This document shows positions 18,048-26,290 of a stretch of DNA of 64,000 bases, in pieces. The DNA lies in the NCBI RefSeq assembly GCF_014648115.1, contig NZ_BMQM01000011.1, forward strand, positions 60,560-124,559, read 5' to 3'. The stretch comes from Deinococcus seoulensis (GTDB taxonomy: Bacteria; Deinococcota; Deinococci; Deinococcales; Deinococcaceae). A program made the position numbers and the translations under genes. How positions within the stretch are numbered: position 1 is the first letter of the stretch; every line of letters starts with the position of its first letter. Under the pieces are notes generated by a model, which did no database searches, had not been told where the DNA came from, and saw only the letters and a program-made list of their open reading frames with translations.

Positions 18048-20258
18048 ATGCAGTCTGACAGTGGGGGGAGCGGTGAACTGGTCGCGGAACTGATCGCCGA
18101 CCTGAACGCCCGGCTCCTGGGTGCCCGCACGGTCCCGGACGTCCGGCAGGCACTCCTGGACTGCCTGCGCGGCGCGGACGTGCCCGGCGCGTTCCTGGCC
18201 ACCTGGACGGGCGAGACATGGACTGCCCAATCGACTGCCCCGACATCGAGTGCCCAGACGGGGACCGCTGGAACGGCGGACGCCACCGACCTCACCCCCG
18301 CTGACCTCCCGAGCGGGCAGTGGTCCGTGACGCCCATTCCGTTCACGGACCCACCGGCCGCCCTGTGCCTCCCGGCAGTGGAGGGGCAGTCTGTTCCGGC
18401 GGGCCTGCGGCCGGACACGCCAGGCATTCTGGGTGCCCTGACCGGTCAGGCGCTGCGCCGCCTCACGACCCCGGATGCAGGTACCCCGGACGCAGGTGCA
18501 CAGGATGCAGGTGCCCAGGATGCGGGTGCACAGGGCGCAGCAGTGCCCACCGGAAGCGCAGACCTGCACGCGGCGTTGCGGGACGCCGGGCAGCGGGCGC
18601 AGCTGGCCGAGTCGCGCCTGCAACAGCTGATCGTGAACGGCCCGGTCGCCATGGCCGCCGGGATCACCAGCGGGCACCTGCTGATGGTGAACGACGCGTA
18701 CCTGAACCTGCTGGGCTTCACCCGCCGGGAATTCGAGGACGGGCAGGTCAACTGGGCGCACCTGACCCCGCCCGAGTACCGCGCCGCCGACCGCGAGCAG
18801 TACCTGGCGGCCATGACCTCGCAGCAGTCCGTGACGTACGAGAAGGACATGCTGGACCGCGACGGTCGGCGCGTGCCGGTGCAGGTCACGCTGCTGCCCG
18901 CGCGCGAGGAGGACCGGACGTTCAGCGTGGCGTACGTGCGGGACCTGCGGCCCGACCGGGCGGCGGCCGCCGGGCACGCCGAGCAGTTGCGGGAACGCAC
19001 GCTGGAACTCCAGCGGCTGAACACGGAACTCGCCGCGCGGACCGCCGCACTCGAACGGTTCGCGGAACTGTCCCGCGATCTGGTGCTCGAGCACGACCCG
19101 GTCGCCCTGATCGGCCGGGCGCAGGAGATCGCCATCTCGCTGATGCCCGACAGCGTCAGCACGTACTACGAGGCGCGCGGGCCGCGCTGGACGCTGCTGT
19201 CGCACCGGGGGGAGTTCCGGAATCCGGCGCTGCTGGCCGGGTTGCACCGGGGCCTGCCGCGCGGCGCGACCCTGAATGTCGACCGGCCCTTCGAGACCGG
19301 CCAGCCGTACTACCAGGAGACGTTCGACCCGGCCAGCGTGCAGAGCGTCCAGAGTGACATCCGCGTGATCCGTTCGTCCGCGTCGTTCCCGGTGCGCAGC
19401 GGGTCGCGGGTGCGGGGGGTGCTGGTCATCGGGCGGCACGAGGCGCACCCGTGGACCGCGCCGGAACGCACGCTGCTCGAAACCGTGATGTTCAGCCTGC
19501 GTCTGGCCCTGGAGCGCGCCGAGCAGGCCGGAACGCTCCGGCAGCGCACGCTGGAACTCGAGCGCAGCAACGCGGAACTCGAGCAGTTCGCGTTCATTGC
19601 CAGTCACGACCTGCAGGAGCCGCTGCGGACCGTGACGAGCTTCTCGGAACTGCTGATCCGCCGCTTCGACCGGACCGGCGCGGACGCCCGCGCCGCCGAG
19701 TACCTGCGGCACATCAACGACGGCACCACCCGCATGCAGCACCTCATTCAGGACCTGCTGCGGTTCGCGCGCGTCTCGTCCGAACATGCCCCGCCGACCG
19801 CGCAGGACATCGGCGCCGCATTGCAGATCGTCCTGGACGACCTGAGCGGGCCGTTGCGGGACGCACAGGCGACCGTGACAGCCGGGAATCTGCCGCCCGT
19901 GCTGGCCGACGGCACGCAGTTGCGGCAACTGCTTCAGAACCTGATCGGGAACGCCGTGAAGTTCCGGCACGCCGGGCGGCTACCGGCCGTGACCGTCACG
20001 GCCGAACGTGAGGGCGACCTCGTGCACGTGCAGGTGGCAGATAACGGCATCGGCATTCCCGCCGAGTACCACGAGCGGATCTTCACGGTCTTCCAGCGCC
20101 TGCACGGCCGCGAACGGTACGCTGGGAACGGCATCGGCCTGTCCATCGCCCGGCGCGTCGTGGAACGCCACGGCGGTCAGTTGTGGGTCACGTCCACGCC
20201 CGGTCAGGGCAGCACCTTTCATTTCACGCTGCCTGCACCCGCCGAGACGGACCTGTGA
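18048..20258 (+). CDS. PAS-GAF sensor histidine kinase
   Basis: A 736-residue cytoplasmic kinase. A low-complexity region (residues 142-161, four Asp-Ala-Gly repeats) precedes a PAS domain (about 185-300), a coiled linker, a GAF-like domain (335-490), a HisKA domain with His520 in IASHDLQEPLRT and a HATPase domain (NAVKF, DNGIGIP, GNGIGLSIARRVVE, GSTFHFTLP). The LQEPLR form of the H-box is that of the phytochrome-type kinase group, which fits the Rcp1-like regulator immediately upstream. No chromophore-binding GAF/PHY signature is evident. The TGA stop is the left end of repeat copy F. Confidence 0.9.
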   Translation: MQSDSGGSGELVAELIADLNARLLGARTVPDVRQALLDCLRGADVPGAFLATWTGETWTAQSTAPTSSAQTGTAGTADATDLTPADLPSGQWSVTPIPFTDPPAALCLPAVEGQSVPAGLRPDTPGILGALTGQALRRLTTPDAGTPDAGAQDAGAQDAGAQGAAVPTGSADLHAALRDAGQRAQLAESRLQQLIVNGPVAMAAGITSGHLLMVNDAYLNLLGFTRREFEDGQVNWAHLTPPEYRAADREQYLAAMTSQQSVTYEKDMLDRDGRRVPVQVTLLPAREEDRTFSVAYVRDLRPDRAAAAGHAEQLRERTLELQRLNTELAARTAALERFAELSRDLVLEHDPVALIGRAQEIAISLMPDSVSTYYEARGPRWTLLSHRGEFRNPALLAGLHRGLPRGATLNVDRPFETGQPYYQETFDPASVQSVQSDIRVIRSSASFPVRSGSRVRGVLVIGRHEAHPWTAPERTLLETVMFSLRLALERAEQAGTLRQRTLELERSNAELEQFAFIASHDLQEPLRTVTSFSELLIRRFDRTGADARAAEYLRHINDGTTRMQHLIQDLLRFARVSSEHAPPTAQDIGAALQIVLDDLSGPLRDAQATVTAGNLPPVLADGTQLRQLLQNLIGNAVKFRHAGRLPAVTVTAEREGDLVHVQVADNGIGIPAEYHERIFTVFQRLHGRERYAGNGIGLSIARRVVERHGGQLWVTSTPGQGSTFHFTLPAPAETDL
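18473..18532. repeat. In-frame tandem repeat, 4 x 15 bp
   Basis: Units of the type GGATGCAGGTGCCCA inside the kinase gene, encoding repeated D-A-G-(A/T)-(Q/P). Length variation between strains would be expected. Confidence 0.75.
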
Positions 20259-20313
20259 TGCGGACTCCGATTTGAACGGGCTTTGCAGTCCATTCAAATC
20301 GGAGTCGGTATGA
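20256..20313. repeat. Intergenic repeat copy F (short form)
   Basis: TGATGCGGACTCCGATTTGAA...TTCAAATCGGAGTCGGTATGA. The extra T in the left arm (GATTTGAA) is matched by an extra A in the right (TTCAAATC), so pairing is kept. Its TGA is the histidine kinase stop. Confidence 0.9.
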
Positions 20314-20335
20314 CGCTTTCAGGCGCCCCTGCGCG

Positions 20336-20941
20336 CTACTTGAGGGTTGCGGCGGCGAACGCCACGCTGAACTGATCGCACCACAGGACTACGCTTCCGG
20401 CCTGTTCGGGCGTGAAGGTGGCGGGCAGCAGGAACGTGCGGGTGCCGGTGGTGGCGATCTCGCCCAGGTCGATGTACTTCTCGTTCCGGAGTTCCGGGGT
20501 GTCCTTGACGGTCTTCGCGGCCAGCAGCCAGACTTTCAGGTCCGGGGCGGGTTCGGTCTTCAGGTTGCGGATGGTCAGCGTCCAGCGGCCCTGCGCGTTG
20601 CGGGCCAGGGTGACCGTGCCGGTGGTGGGGGCGTGCAGGGCGCGGAAACTGCCGGTCAGGGTGGTCTTGATGGCTCCCGCCTTCGCGGTGCCTTCCTTCA
20701 TGGCGCTGCCGGTCATGCTGCCAGCAGCGCCGGTCATGGTGTGGCCGGGCTGCGCGGCGCCCTGCGCCAGGACGGGCGGCGCGATCAGGGTGCTGCCCAG
20801 CAGCGCCAGCGACAGCAGCGCGGCCCGGTGAACCGGAGTGAACCCGGCGGGCCGAAGAAGGGTCTGAACAGCGGTGGCCTGGGCGGTGGCGGTCAGGGCG
20901 GTACGGGTCTGGGCGGTACGGGTCTGGGCGGTACGGGTCAT
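20336..20941 (-). CDS. Secreted DM13-domain protein
   Basis: A 201-residue exported protein. The N-terminal 15 residues are three TRTAQ repeats (15-bp tandem repeat at 20896-20940), followed by a hydrophobic signal segment (AALLSLALLGSTLIAPPVLA). The C-terminal 110 residues match a DM13 domain: GSFRALHAPTTGTVTL, APDLKVWLLAA, KYIDLGEI, then SVVLWCDQFSVAFAAATL with the single conserved Cys. DM13 domains are proposed to serve extracellular redox or electron-transfer roles. AAGGAG precedes the ATG. It probably shares a transcript with the YceI gene just upstream. Confidence 0.8.
   Translation of the reverse strand: MTRTAQTRTAQTRTALTATAQATAVQTLLRPAGFTPVHRAALLSLALLGSTLIAPPVLAQGAAQPGHTMTGAAGSMTGSAMKEGTAKAGAIKTTLTGSFRALHAPTTGTVTLARNAQGRWTLTIRNLKTEPAPDLKVWLLAAKTVKDTPELRNEKYIDLGEIATTGTRTFLLPATFTPEQAGSVVLWCDQFSVAFAAATLK
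20896..20940. repeat. In-frame tandem repeat, 3 x 15 bp
   Basis: Three units GGGCGGTACGGGTCT/A at the extreme 5' end of the DM13 gene, encoding TRTAQ repeats ahead of the signal peptide. Confidence 0.8.
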
Positions 20942-21033
20942 GGGGACTCCTTATGAAAGCTGATGGCGAGAACTGGGGCGGTGGGGATGGCGGCAGGTTG
21001 AACGCGTCGGGGCATCGGGGGGGTCGGGGCGAA

Positions 21034-21681
21034 TCAGGGGGTCAGGGTGAGGTTCACGGTCACGCGGCTGCCGGTATCACCTCCCTTGACGTTCACGCCG
21101 TGCGTCTGCGGGTTCACGGTGAAGGTCGCCTGCACGTTCAGGCTGTTTCCGCGCCGGGTGAGCGTGACGGGCGCCCTGAGGGGACGGGGCACGCCGCGCA
21201 GCGTGAACGTGCCGGTCACGTCGCCCTGAACGGCCTGACCGTCCTGAATCCGTTCCGGGCCGCTGAAGTTCTCCAGGGTGAACGACGCGTTCGGGAAGTT
21301 CCGGGCGTCCAGCGCCTCACGGGCGTGCTCGTCACGCAGGGCGATTCCGGTCTTCAGGGCCGCGAGGTTCACGGTCACGGTGGTCCGCGTGCGCCGCAGG
21401 GCCGCGAAGTCGAGGGTGGTGTCGCTGCTCTGCACGGCGTTCACGGTGCCGTTCACGGGAATCAGGGTGACGCGGTAAGCGAAGCCCACCGACCCGTCCC
21501 GGACGCGGACCGTCGTGGCCTGTGCGGCGGCCGTGACGACCAGCGCGGCGGCCAGGGTGAGGGGCAACGCCGCCAGCAGCGGAACCCGGAAACGGCGGAC
21601 CGCCGACGTAGAGCGGGCCAGGGTCGGGTGGGCCGGAGCGGGCGTTTCAGGGTGCAGGGAACGGCGTGGGCGTCGCGGCAT
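21034..21681 (-). CDS. Secreted YceI-like protein
   Basis: A 215-residue protein with a long basic N-region and a hydrophobic signal segment (VPLLAALPLTLAAALVVTAAAQA), then a YceI-like beta-barrel lipocalin fold: TTLDFAALRRTRTTVTVNL, ALRDEHAREALDARNFPNASF and GTFTLRGVPRPLRAPVTL. YceI-fold proteins bind amphiphilic or polyisoprenoid ligands; the ligand here is unknown. AAGGAGG lies eight bases before the ATG. It is 92 bp upstream of the DM13 gene on the same strand, so an operon of two secreted proteins is likely. Confidence 0.8.
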   Translation of the reverse strand: MPRRPRRSLHPETPAPAHPTLARSTSAVRRFRVPLLAALPLTLAAALVVTAAAQATTVRVRDGSVGFAYRVTLIPVNGTVNAVQSSDTTLDFAALRRTRTTVTVNLAALKTGIALRDEHAREALDARNFPNASFTLENFSGPERIQDGQAVQGDVTGTFTLRGVPRPLRAPVTLTRRGNSLNVQATFTVNPQTHGVNVKGGDTGSRVTVNLTLTP

Positions 21682-21897
21682 GGCGGGCCTCCTTGTGGGT
21701 CATGAGTTGCGGCGTGAGAACGAACTGTGCAGTGATGCGGACCTGGGTTGCTGTGGTCTTGCCTTCTGTACGGGCGGAGCGGCGGCCGGGTTCAACCGAC
21801 CTCATTGGCCCCTGCGGGGGGGGGTGGCAGAGTGGCGGGCCGCCTCCGCGCTGCCGTCAGATTGGTGTTGGACGGCGCCGCGCATCCTGAAGGTCAG

Positions 21898-22962
21898 ATG
21901 CCTGGGTTCAGACTGCACATCTCGGAGTCCCTGACGGTCCTGTACCGCCTCGCGCAGGCGGTCATGACGGCCGGGGACGAACTGGAGGTCCTGCGCCTGA
22001 CCGTACAGGCGCCGGTGGATGTGCTGGGCGCGCACGGCGCGTCGATCATCACGGTGAACGGGGACCGGATCGGGCCGGTTCTGCTGGCCGGGCAGACGGA
22101 GATGACGGACTTCACGGCCGACGAGTTCCACGAGGGCCTGAGCGGCTGGGTGTACCGCACCGGGCAGGTGGCCCTCTCGGCGCCGCACGAACCGGACCCG
22201 CGTGAAAGCGAGCGGGTGCGGGCGCGCCGCGCCGCGAACCGGTGCGGGCACATCGCGGTGCTGCCGCTGCGGGACGGCGCGCGCGTGACCGGCACGCTGA
22301 CCGTGATCACCCGCGAGGACAGTCCGCCGTTCGAGGACGCGGAACTGGAGTGGTACGGGGCGCTGGCGAACCTGACATCTGCGGTGCTGACGCAGCGCCG
22401 GTTGCACGCGGAACTGGCGCGCCGCGCGCACCACGACGAACTGACGGGCCTGCCGAACCGTTCGTTGCTGCTGGACCGGCTGGGGCAGGCGCTGCTGCGT
22501 CTGGAACGACACGGTGGTCAGTGCGGGCTGCTGTTCCTGGACCTGAACGGCTTCAAGGAGGTGAACGACCGCCACGGGCACGAGGCGGGCGACGGGTTGC
22601 TGCGGGAGGTGTCGCGGCGCCTGGGCAGCTGCCTGCGCGGTTCGGATACCGCCGCGCGCTTCGGTGGGGACGAGTTCGTGGTGATGCTCCCGGACGTGCG
22701 GTCGGTGGACGACGCGCGGCAGGTGGCGCTGCGGATCGGGGCGGCGCTGGCCCGGCCGGTCACGCTGCACCTGCCGGGCAGTGCGGGCGAACAGACGCCC
22801 GTCGTGAGGGTGGGTGCGTCGGTGGGCGTGGCGGTCGCGCCGCTACACGGTCTGGACGCCGGAGCGCTGTGCCGCGCGGCAGATCAGGCGATGTACCGCG
22901 CCAAACGTGATGGGCAGGCCGTGCAACTGGCAGTCGCCGGGAACGTCGGCACGGACGGTTGA
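21898..22962 (+). CDS. GAF-GGDEF diguanylate cyclase
   Basis: A 354-residue soluble cyclase. It has a GAF-type sensor (residues 10-165), then GGDEF (175-345) with [32 protein letters not shown] and I-site RGSD. The upstream in-frame extension is Gly/Arg-rich with no domain, so I chose ATG 21898, which has GAAGGT just before it and begins MPGFRLHISE. Divergent from the YceI/DM13 pair. Confidence 0.87.
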   Translation: MPGFRLHISESLTVLYRLAQAVMTAGDELEVLRLTVQAPVDVLGAHGASIITVNGDRIGPVLLAGQTEMTDFTADEFHEGLSGWVYRTGQVALSAPHEPDPRESERVRARRAANRCGHIAVLPLRDGARVTGTLTVITREDSPPFEDAELEWYGALANLTSAVLTQRRLHAELARRAHHDELTGLPNRSLLLDRLGQALLRLERHGGQCGLLFLDLNGFKEVNDRHGHEAGDGLLREVSRRLGSCLRGSDTAARFGGDEFVVMLPDVRSVDDARQVALRIGAALARPVTLHLPGSAGEQTPVVRVGASVGVAVAPLHGLDAGALCRAADQAMYRAKRDGQAVQLAVAGNVGTDG

Positions 22963-23262
22963 CCGGCCCATCCGGCTGCCCAGGGTGCGTGCCCTGAAGG
23001 CGAGCGGGCGCCGGGGGCCGTGGTACAGGGCTGCGTACATGAAGGTCTTGAGGCATCAGGCCGTGTTCCGGGTCAGTTAGGAGTGAGTTTTATGCGCATA
23101 AATCCCGATTCGACGCACTGAGCGGTGCATAACGTTCATGTGAGAACGGTGTAAGGATTGTGTCAGTACGGTAAGCACATGGACCCGGTGCCGCACGCAG
23201 GTTAAGAGCGCTCCCTCACACCGGACACCGCCCGCACCGCACCGCCCCTCTCAAGGAGAACC
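22963..23262. other. Regulatory region upstream of the surface-protein genes
   Basis: 300 bp with no gene. It holds a perfect 14-bp palindrome (23089-23102), then CGTTC-ATGTGA-GAACG (about 23130-23146) and several TAA-rich possible -10 boxes near 23150-23185. A good AAGGAG precedes the ATG at 23263. Confidence 0.5.
23089..23102. promoter_or_regulatory. Perfect palindrome, possible operator
   Basis: TTTATGCGCATAAA, self-complementary over 14 bp, in an otherwise GC-rich region 160 bp before the DUF11-like gene. It shares outer bases with the Deinococcus radiation/desiccation motif but lacks its seven-base centre, so I do not call it that. Confidence 0.4.
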
Positions 23263-26088
23263 ATGAAACACCGTTCACTGATGCTGGCCGCCTTCCTCGC
23301 CCTGGGCGTCGCCTCTGCCGCCGGCACGAAGGCCGGCACGCAGATCACCAACCAGGCGAGCGCCGCCTACCGTGACTCCACCGGCACCAAGCTCGACGCG
23401 AACAGCAACCAGGTCAGCACCCTGGTCAAGCAGGTCGCGGGCGTCACCATCAGCCCCGACGGCACGCCGGCCGCTCCGGGACAGCAGCAGCAGGCGGTTC
23501 CCGGCGCCGAGGTCGTGTTCCCGTACACCCTCACCAACACCGGCAACGGTCCGGACACATTCAGCATCGACACGGTCGTCGACAGCACGGTCGCCAACAC
23601 GGTCGCGCCTGCCACGCGCGTCGTGTACATCGACGCCAACGGTGACGGCATCCTCCAGCCCGGTGAACGCGTCGCCCTGCCCCAGGTGGGCGGCAAGGTG
23701 CAGTTCCAGAACGTCACGGCCGACGCGCAGGTCAAGTTCTTCGTGGTGCTGCAGGTGCCGTCCTCGGCCACCAGCGCCAACAAGGTCATCATCCAGCCGA
23801 CCGCCGTCAGTACCTTCGACCCTACCAAGAGCGACGGCGTGAGCGGCAGCACCAACTACGCACAGGCGAACGTCGTGCAGGACGCCGTGCTGAGCGTCAG
23901 CAAGAGCGTCGTGTCCACCACCACCGAGGCCAACGGCGACCTGAGCGTCGTGTTCCGCATCCAGAGCACCAACACCGGCACGCAGACCGCCACGAACGTC
24001 ACGCTGGCCGACGACATCATCAGCGCCGCCAGCACCCTGCCCACCGGTTCGGTCGTGAAGGCCGCCAGCGCGTCCGTGTCGCCCACGACCGGCACGGTCA
24101 GCTACCCCAACGACGACGCCGACAGCAACCCGAACGATCAGGTCAGGGCGGTGTTCAGCGCCGTCGCGCCCGGTCAGAGCGTCCAGCTGACCTTCACGGC
24201 GACCATCCCGGCCGCCGCCGCGCCCACCACCAGCCAGAACCCCTACCGTAACGTGGCGACCGTCACGTACACCGGCTCGACCGGCACCGTCACCACGACC
24301 GCCTCGAACACCGCCGACGTGACCAAGGCGCCCACCGCCGGCGTCGCCATCGGCCCGAACGGCGATCCCCTCGGCGCGAGCGACCCCGCCACCGGCGCCG
24401 TGTACACCAGCGCCGAGGGCCTGACCATCACGCCCGACAACACCGACCGGCAGACGGTCGCGTCCCTGGCGGCCGGCAGCACGGTCACGTTCACGCAGAC
24501 CATCCGGAACACCGGCAACAGCACCGACACCTTCGACCTGACGGGCGTCCTGAACGACCTGCCGGCCGGCACGTCCGTCGAACTGCTGCGTGACGGCGTC
24601 TCGCTGACCGACACCGACGGCAGCGGCAAACCCGACAGCGGCCCCCTGGCACCCGGCGAGAGCACCAACATCCAGGTGCGGGTGCGCGTACCCGCCCAGG
24701 GCGGCGCGGACGTCAACGGCGGCACGGTCGTCGTGACCGCGACCAGCCGGGTCAACACCGCCCTGACCGATACCACCACCAACGCCATCTCGGCCGTGAC
24801 GGCGCCCAGCGTGGCCATCGGTGACCCCAGCGGCAGCAACGGCGGCACCTCGACCCAGGCGATCGACCGGCCCGTGCTGCCCGGCCAGCAGGCTCAGTTC
24901 CCCATGGAAGTCGGGAACAACGGCGCGCAGCCCGACAACTACAACCTCAGCGGCACCGTGACCTTCACGACCAGCACGCCCACCGGCACGACCACCACCA
25001 CCGTGAACGTCCTGTACTACAAGGACCTGAACGGCGACGGCGTGCTCGACGCGAACGAGATCGCGGCCGGGCCGATCACCAACACCGGCACCGTCCAGCC
25101 CGGCACGGAAATCAAACTGATCGGCGTGGTGAACACACCGGCCACCGCCCTGCCCGGCACGGTCAACGTCACGCAGACCGCCACCAGCCCGGTCACGAAC
25201 ACCAGCGGCACCGACAACAACGACACCGTCACCGTGCGTCAGGTGTACGACATCACCCTGACGCCCGACCGCAGCGGCACGACCACCAGCCCCGGCACGG
25301 CCCTGTACCAGCACACGCTGCAGAACGACGGGAACACCTCGTTCAGCCCGGCCGACCTGACCTTCACCAGCACCCCCAGCGGCGCGACCAGCGGCTGGAC
25401 GTACCTGTACTCGCTGGACGGCACCACCTTCTTCTCCACGGTCGGCGCGGCGTTCAGTGACGCGGCCACCCGCAACCTGCTGGGCACGGCCAGCCCCGCC
25501 ACGCTCGATCCGGGCGAGAAGGTCACGCTGTCCGTGAAGATCAACGTTCCGGCCGGTGCGCCCACCGAGAGCATCAACCAGCTGACCCTGACGGCCGCGA
25601 CCACGCCCGCCAGCCCCGCCACCGGCGCGGTGTCCCGCGACCCGGTCGGTACGCCCGCCACGGTCACCGACACCACCCGCGTGGTCGGCGGCAAGCTCGC
25701 CATCGACAAGACGGTCGACAACTGCGCCAACGACCTGACCTGCGCGGTCACCAAGAGCGGCGCCGACGCCTTCCCCGGCGAGTACCTGCGCTACACCCTG
25801 GCGGCCCGCAACCTCTCCACCGAGACCCTGACCGAGGTGATCCTGCGCGACACCGTGCCCGCCAACACCGTCCTGGCTGGCGTGAGCGGCCCGGCAGGCG
25901 GCTTCTACCGCATCGGTGGCACCACTGGCACCTGGACGGCCGTGACGACCGCGCCGGTCGCGCAGACCGCCGGCACCCTGATCGAGTTCGCGGTGGACAG
26001 TGACGGCAACGGCAGCATTGACGCGACCGAGACCAGCCTGTCCAGCGGCAGCAGCGTGACCTTCACCCTGACCGTCCGCGTCAACTGA
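23263..26088 (+). CDS. Large exported DUF11-like repeat protein
   Basis: A 941-residue Thr/Ala/Gly/Asp-rich surface or cell-wall protein. Signal peptide: residues 1-20 (ending VASAAG). It opens with GTQITNQASAAYRD, a pattern shared by DUF11-type proteins and by the next gene. It then carries several immunoglobulin-like repeats with TLTNTGNGPDTF, QSTNTGTQTATNV, IRNTGNSTDTF and a C-terminal AARNLSTETLTEVILRDTVP. Three short Ca-binding-like loops (DANGDGILQPGE, DLNGDGVLDANE, DSDGNGSIDATE) suggest metal-stabilised linkers. No sortase or PEP-CTERM anchor is visible. Strong AAGGAG; a terminator-like hairpin follows at 26109. Function inferred as structural or adhesive only. Confidence 0.82.
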   Translation: MKHRSLMLAAFLALGVASAAGTKAGTQITNQASAAYRDSTGTKLDANSNQVSTLVKQVAGVTISPDGTPAAPGQQQQAVPGAEVVFPYTLTNTGNGPDTFSIDTVVDSTVANTVAPATRVVYIDANGDGILQPGERVALPQVGGKVQFQNVTADAQVKFFVVLQVPSSATSANKVIIQPTAVSTFDPTKSDGVSGSTNYAQANVVQDAVLSVSKSVVSTTTEANGDLSVVFRIQSTNTGTQTATNVTLADDIISAASTLPTGSVVKAASASVSPTTGTVSYPNDDADSNPNDQVRAVFSAVAPGQSVQLTFTATIPAAAAPTTSQNPYRNVATVTYTGSTGTVTTTASNTADVTKAPTAGVAIGPNGDPLGASDPATGAVYTSAEGLTITPDNTDRQTVASLAAGSTVTFTQTIRNTGNSTDTFDLTGVLNDLPAGTSVELLRDGVSLTDTDGSGKPDSGPLAPGESTNIQVRVRVPAQGGADVNGGTVVVTATSRVNTALTDTTTNAISAVTAPSVAIGDPSGSNGGTSTQAIDRPVLPGQQAQFPMEVGNNGAQPDNYNLSGTVTFTTSTPTGTTTTTVNVLYYKDLNGDGVLDANEIAAGPITNTGTVQPGTEIKLIGVVNTPATALPGTVNVTQTATSPVTNTSGTDNNDTVTVRQVYDITLTPDRSGTTTSPGTALYQHTLQNDGNTSFSPADLTFTSTPSGATSGWTYLYSLDGTTFFSTVGAAFSDAATRNLLGTASPATLDPGEKVTLSVKINVPAGAPTESINQLTLTAATTPASPATGAVSRDPVGTPATVTDTTRVVGGKLAIDKTVDNCANDLTCAVTKSGADAFPGEYLRYTLAARNLSTETLTEVILRDTVPANTVLAGVSGPAGGFYRIGGTTGTWTAVTTAPVAQTAGTLIEFAVDSDGNGSIDATETSLSSGSSVTFTLTVRVN

Positions 26089-26108
26089 TCCCGCACCCCT
26101 GAGTTCCA

Positions 26109-26147
26109 GGCCCGCTCTCCACCCTCCCTTTTTCAGGAGAGCGGGCC
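26109..26147 (+). terminator. Hairpin between the first two surface-protein genes
   Basis: GGCCCGCTCTCC (26109-26120) and GGAGAGCGGGCC (26136-26147) pair perfectly over 12 bp around a 15-nt loop containing TTTTT. Could end or attenuate transcription, lowering the downstream genes relative to the first. Confidence 0.65.
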
Positions 26148-26290
26148 ACCCGCATCACCCAATACCAGAAGCACCCGTTTCAGACGGATTTTCAATCACC
26201 AACCTTTCCTGATCTGCTCCCCCCGTTTTCGCTGCGTCTCAACGAACCTTCACCCGGCTTCCCGGCCGGTCACCACTGGAGACTTCCGCC

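Noticed and set aside
23089..23102. Possible radiation/desiccation response motif (RDRM)
   Set aside because: The known motif is a 17-bp palindrome with TTATG and CATAA separated by seven bases; here they are separated by two, and the gene downstream is not a DNA-repair gene.
26170..26205. TTTCAGACGGATTTTCAATCACC as another repeat copy
   Set aside because: It only shares TTCAATC with the family; no paired arm, terminal inverted repeat or middle block is present.
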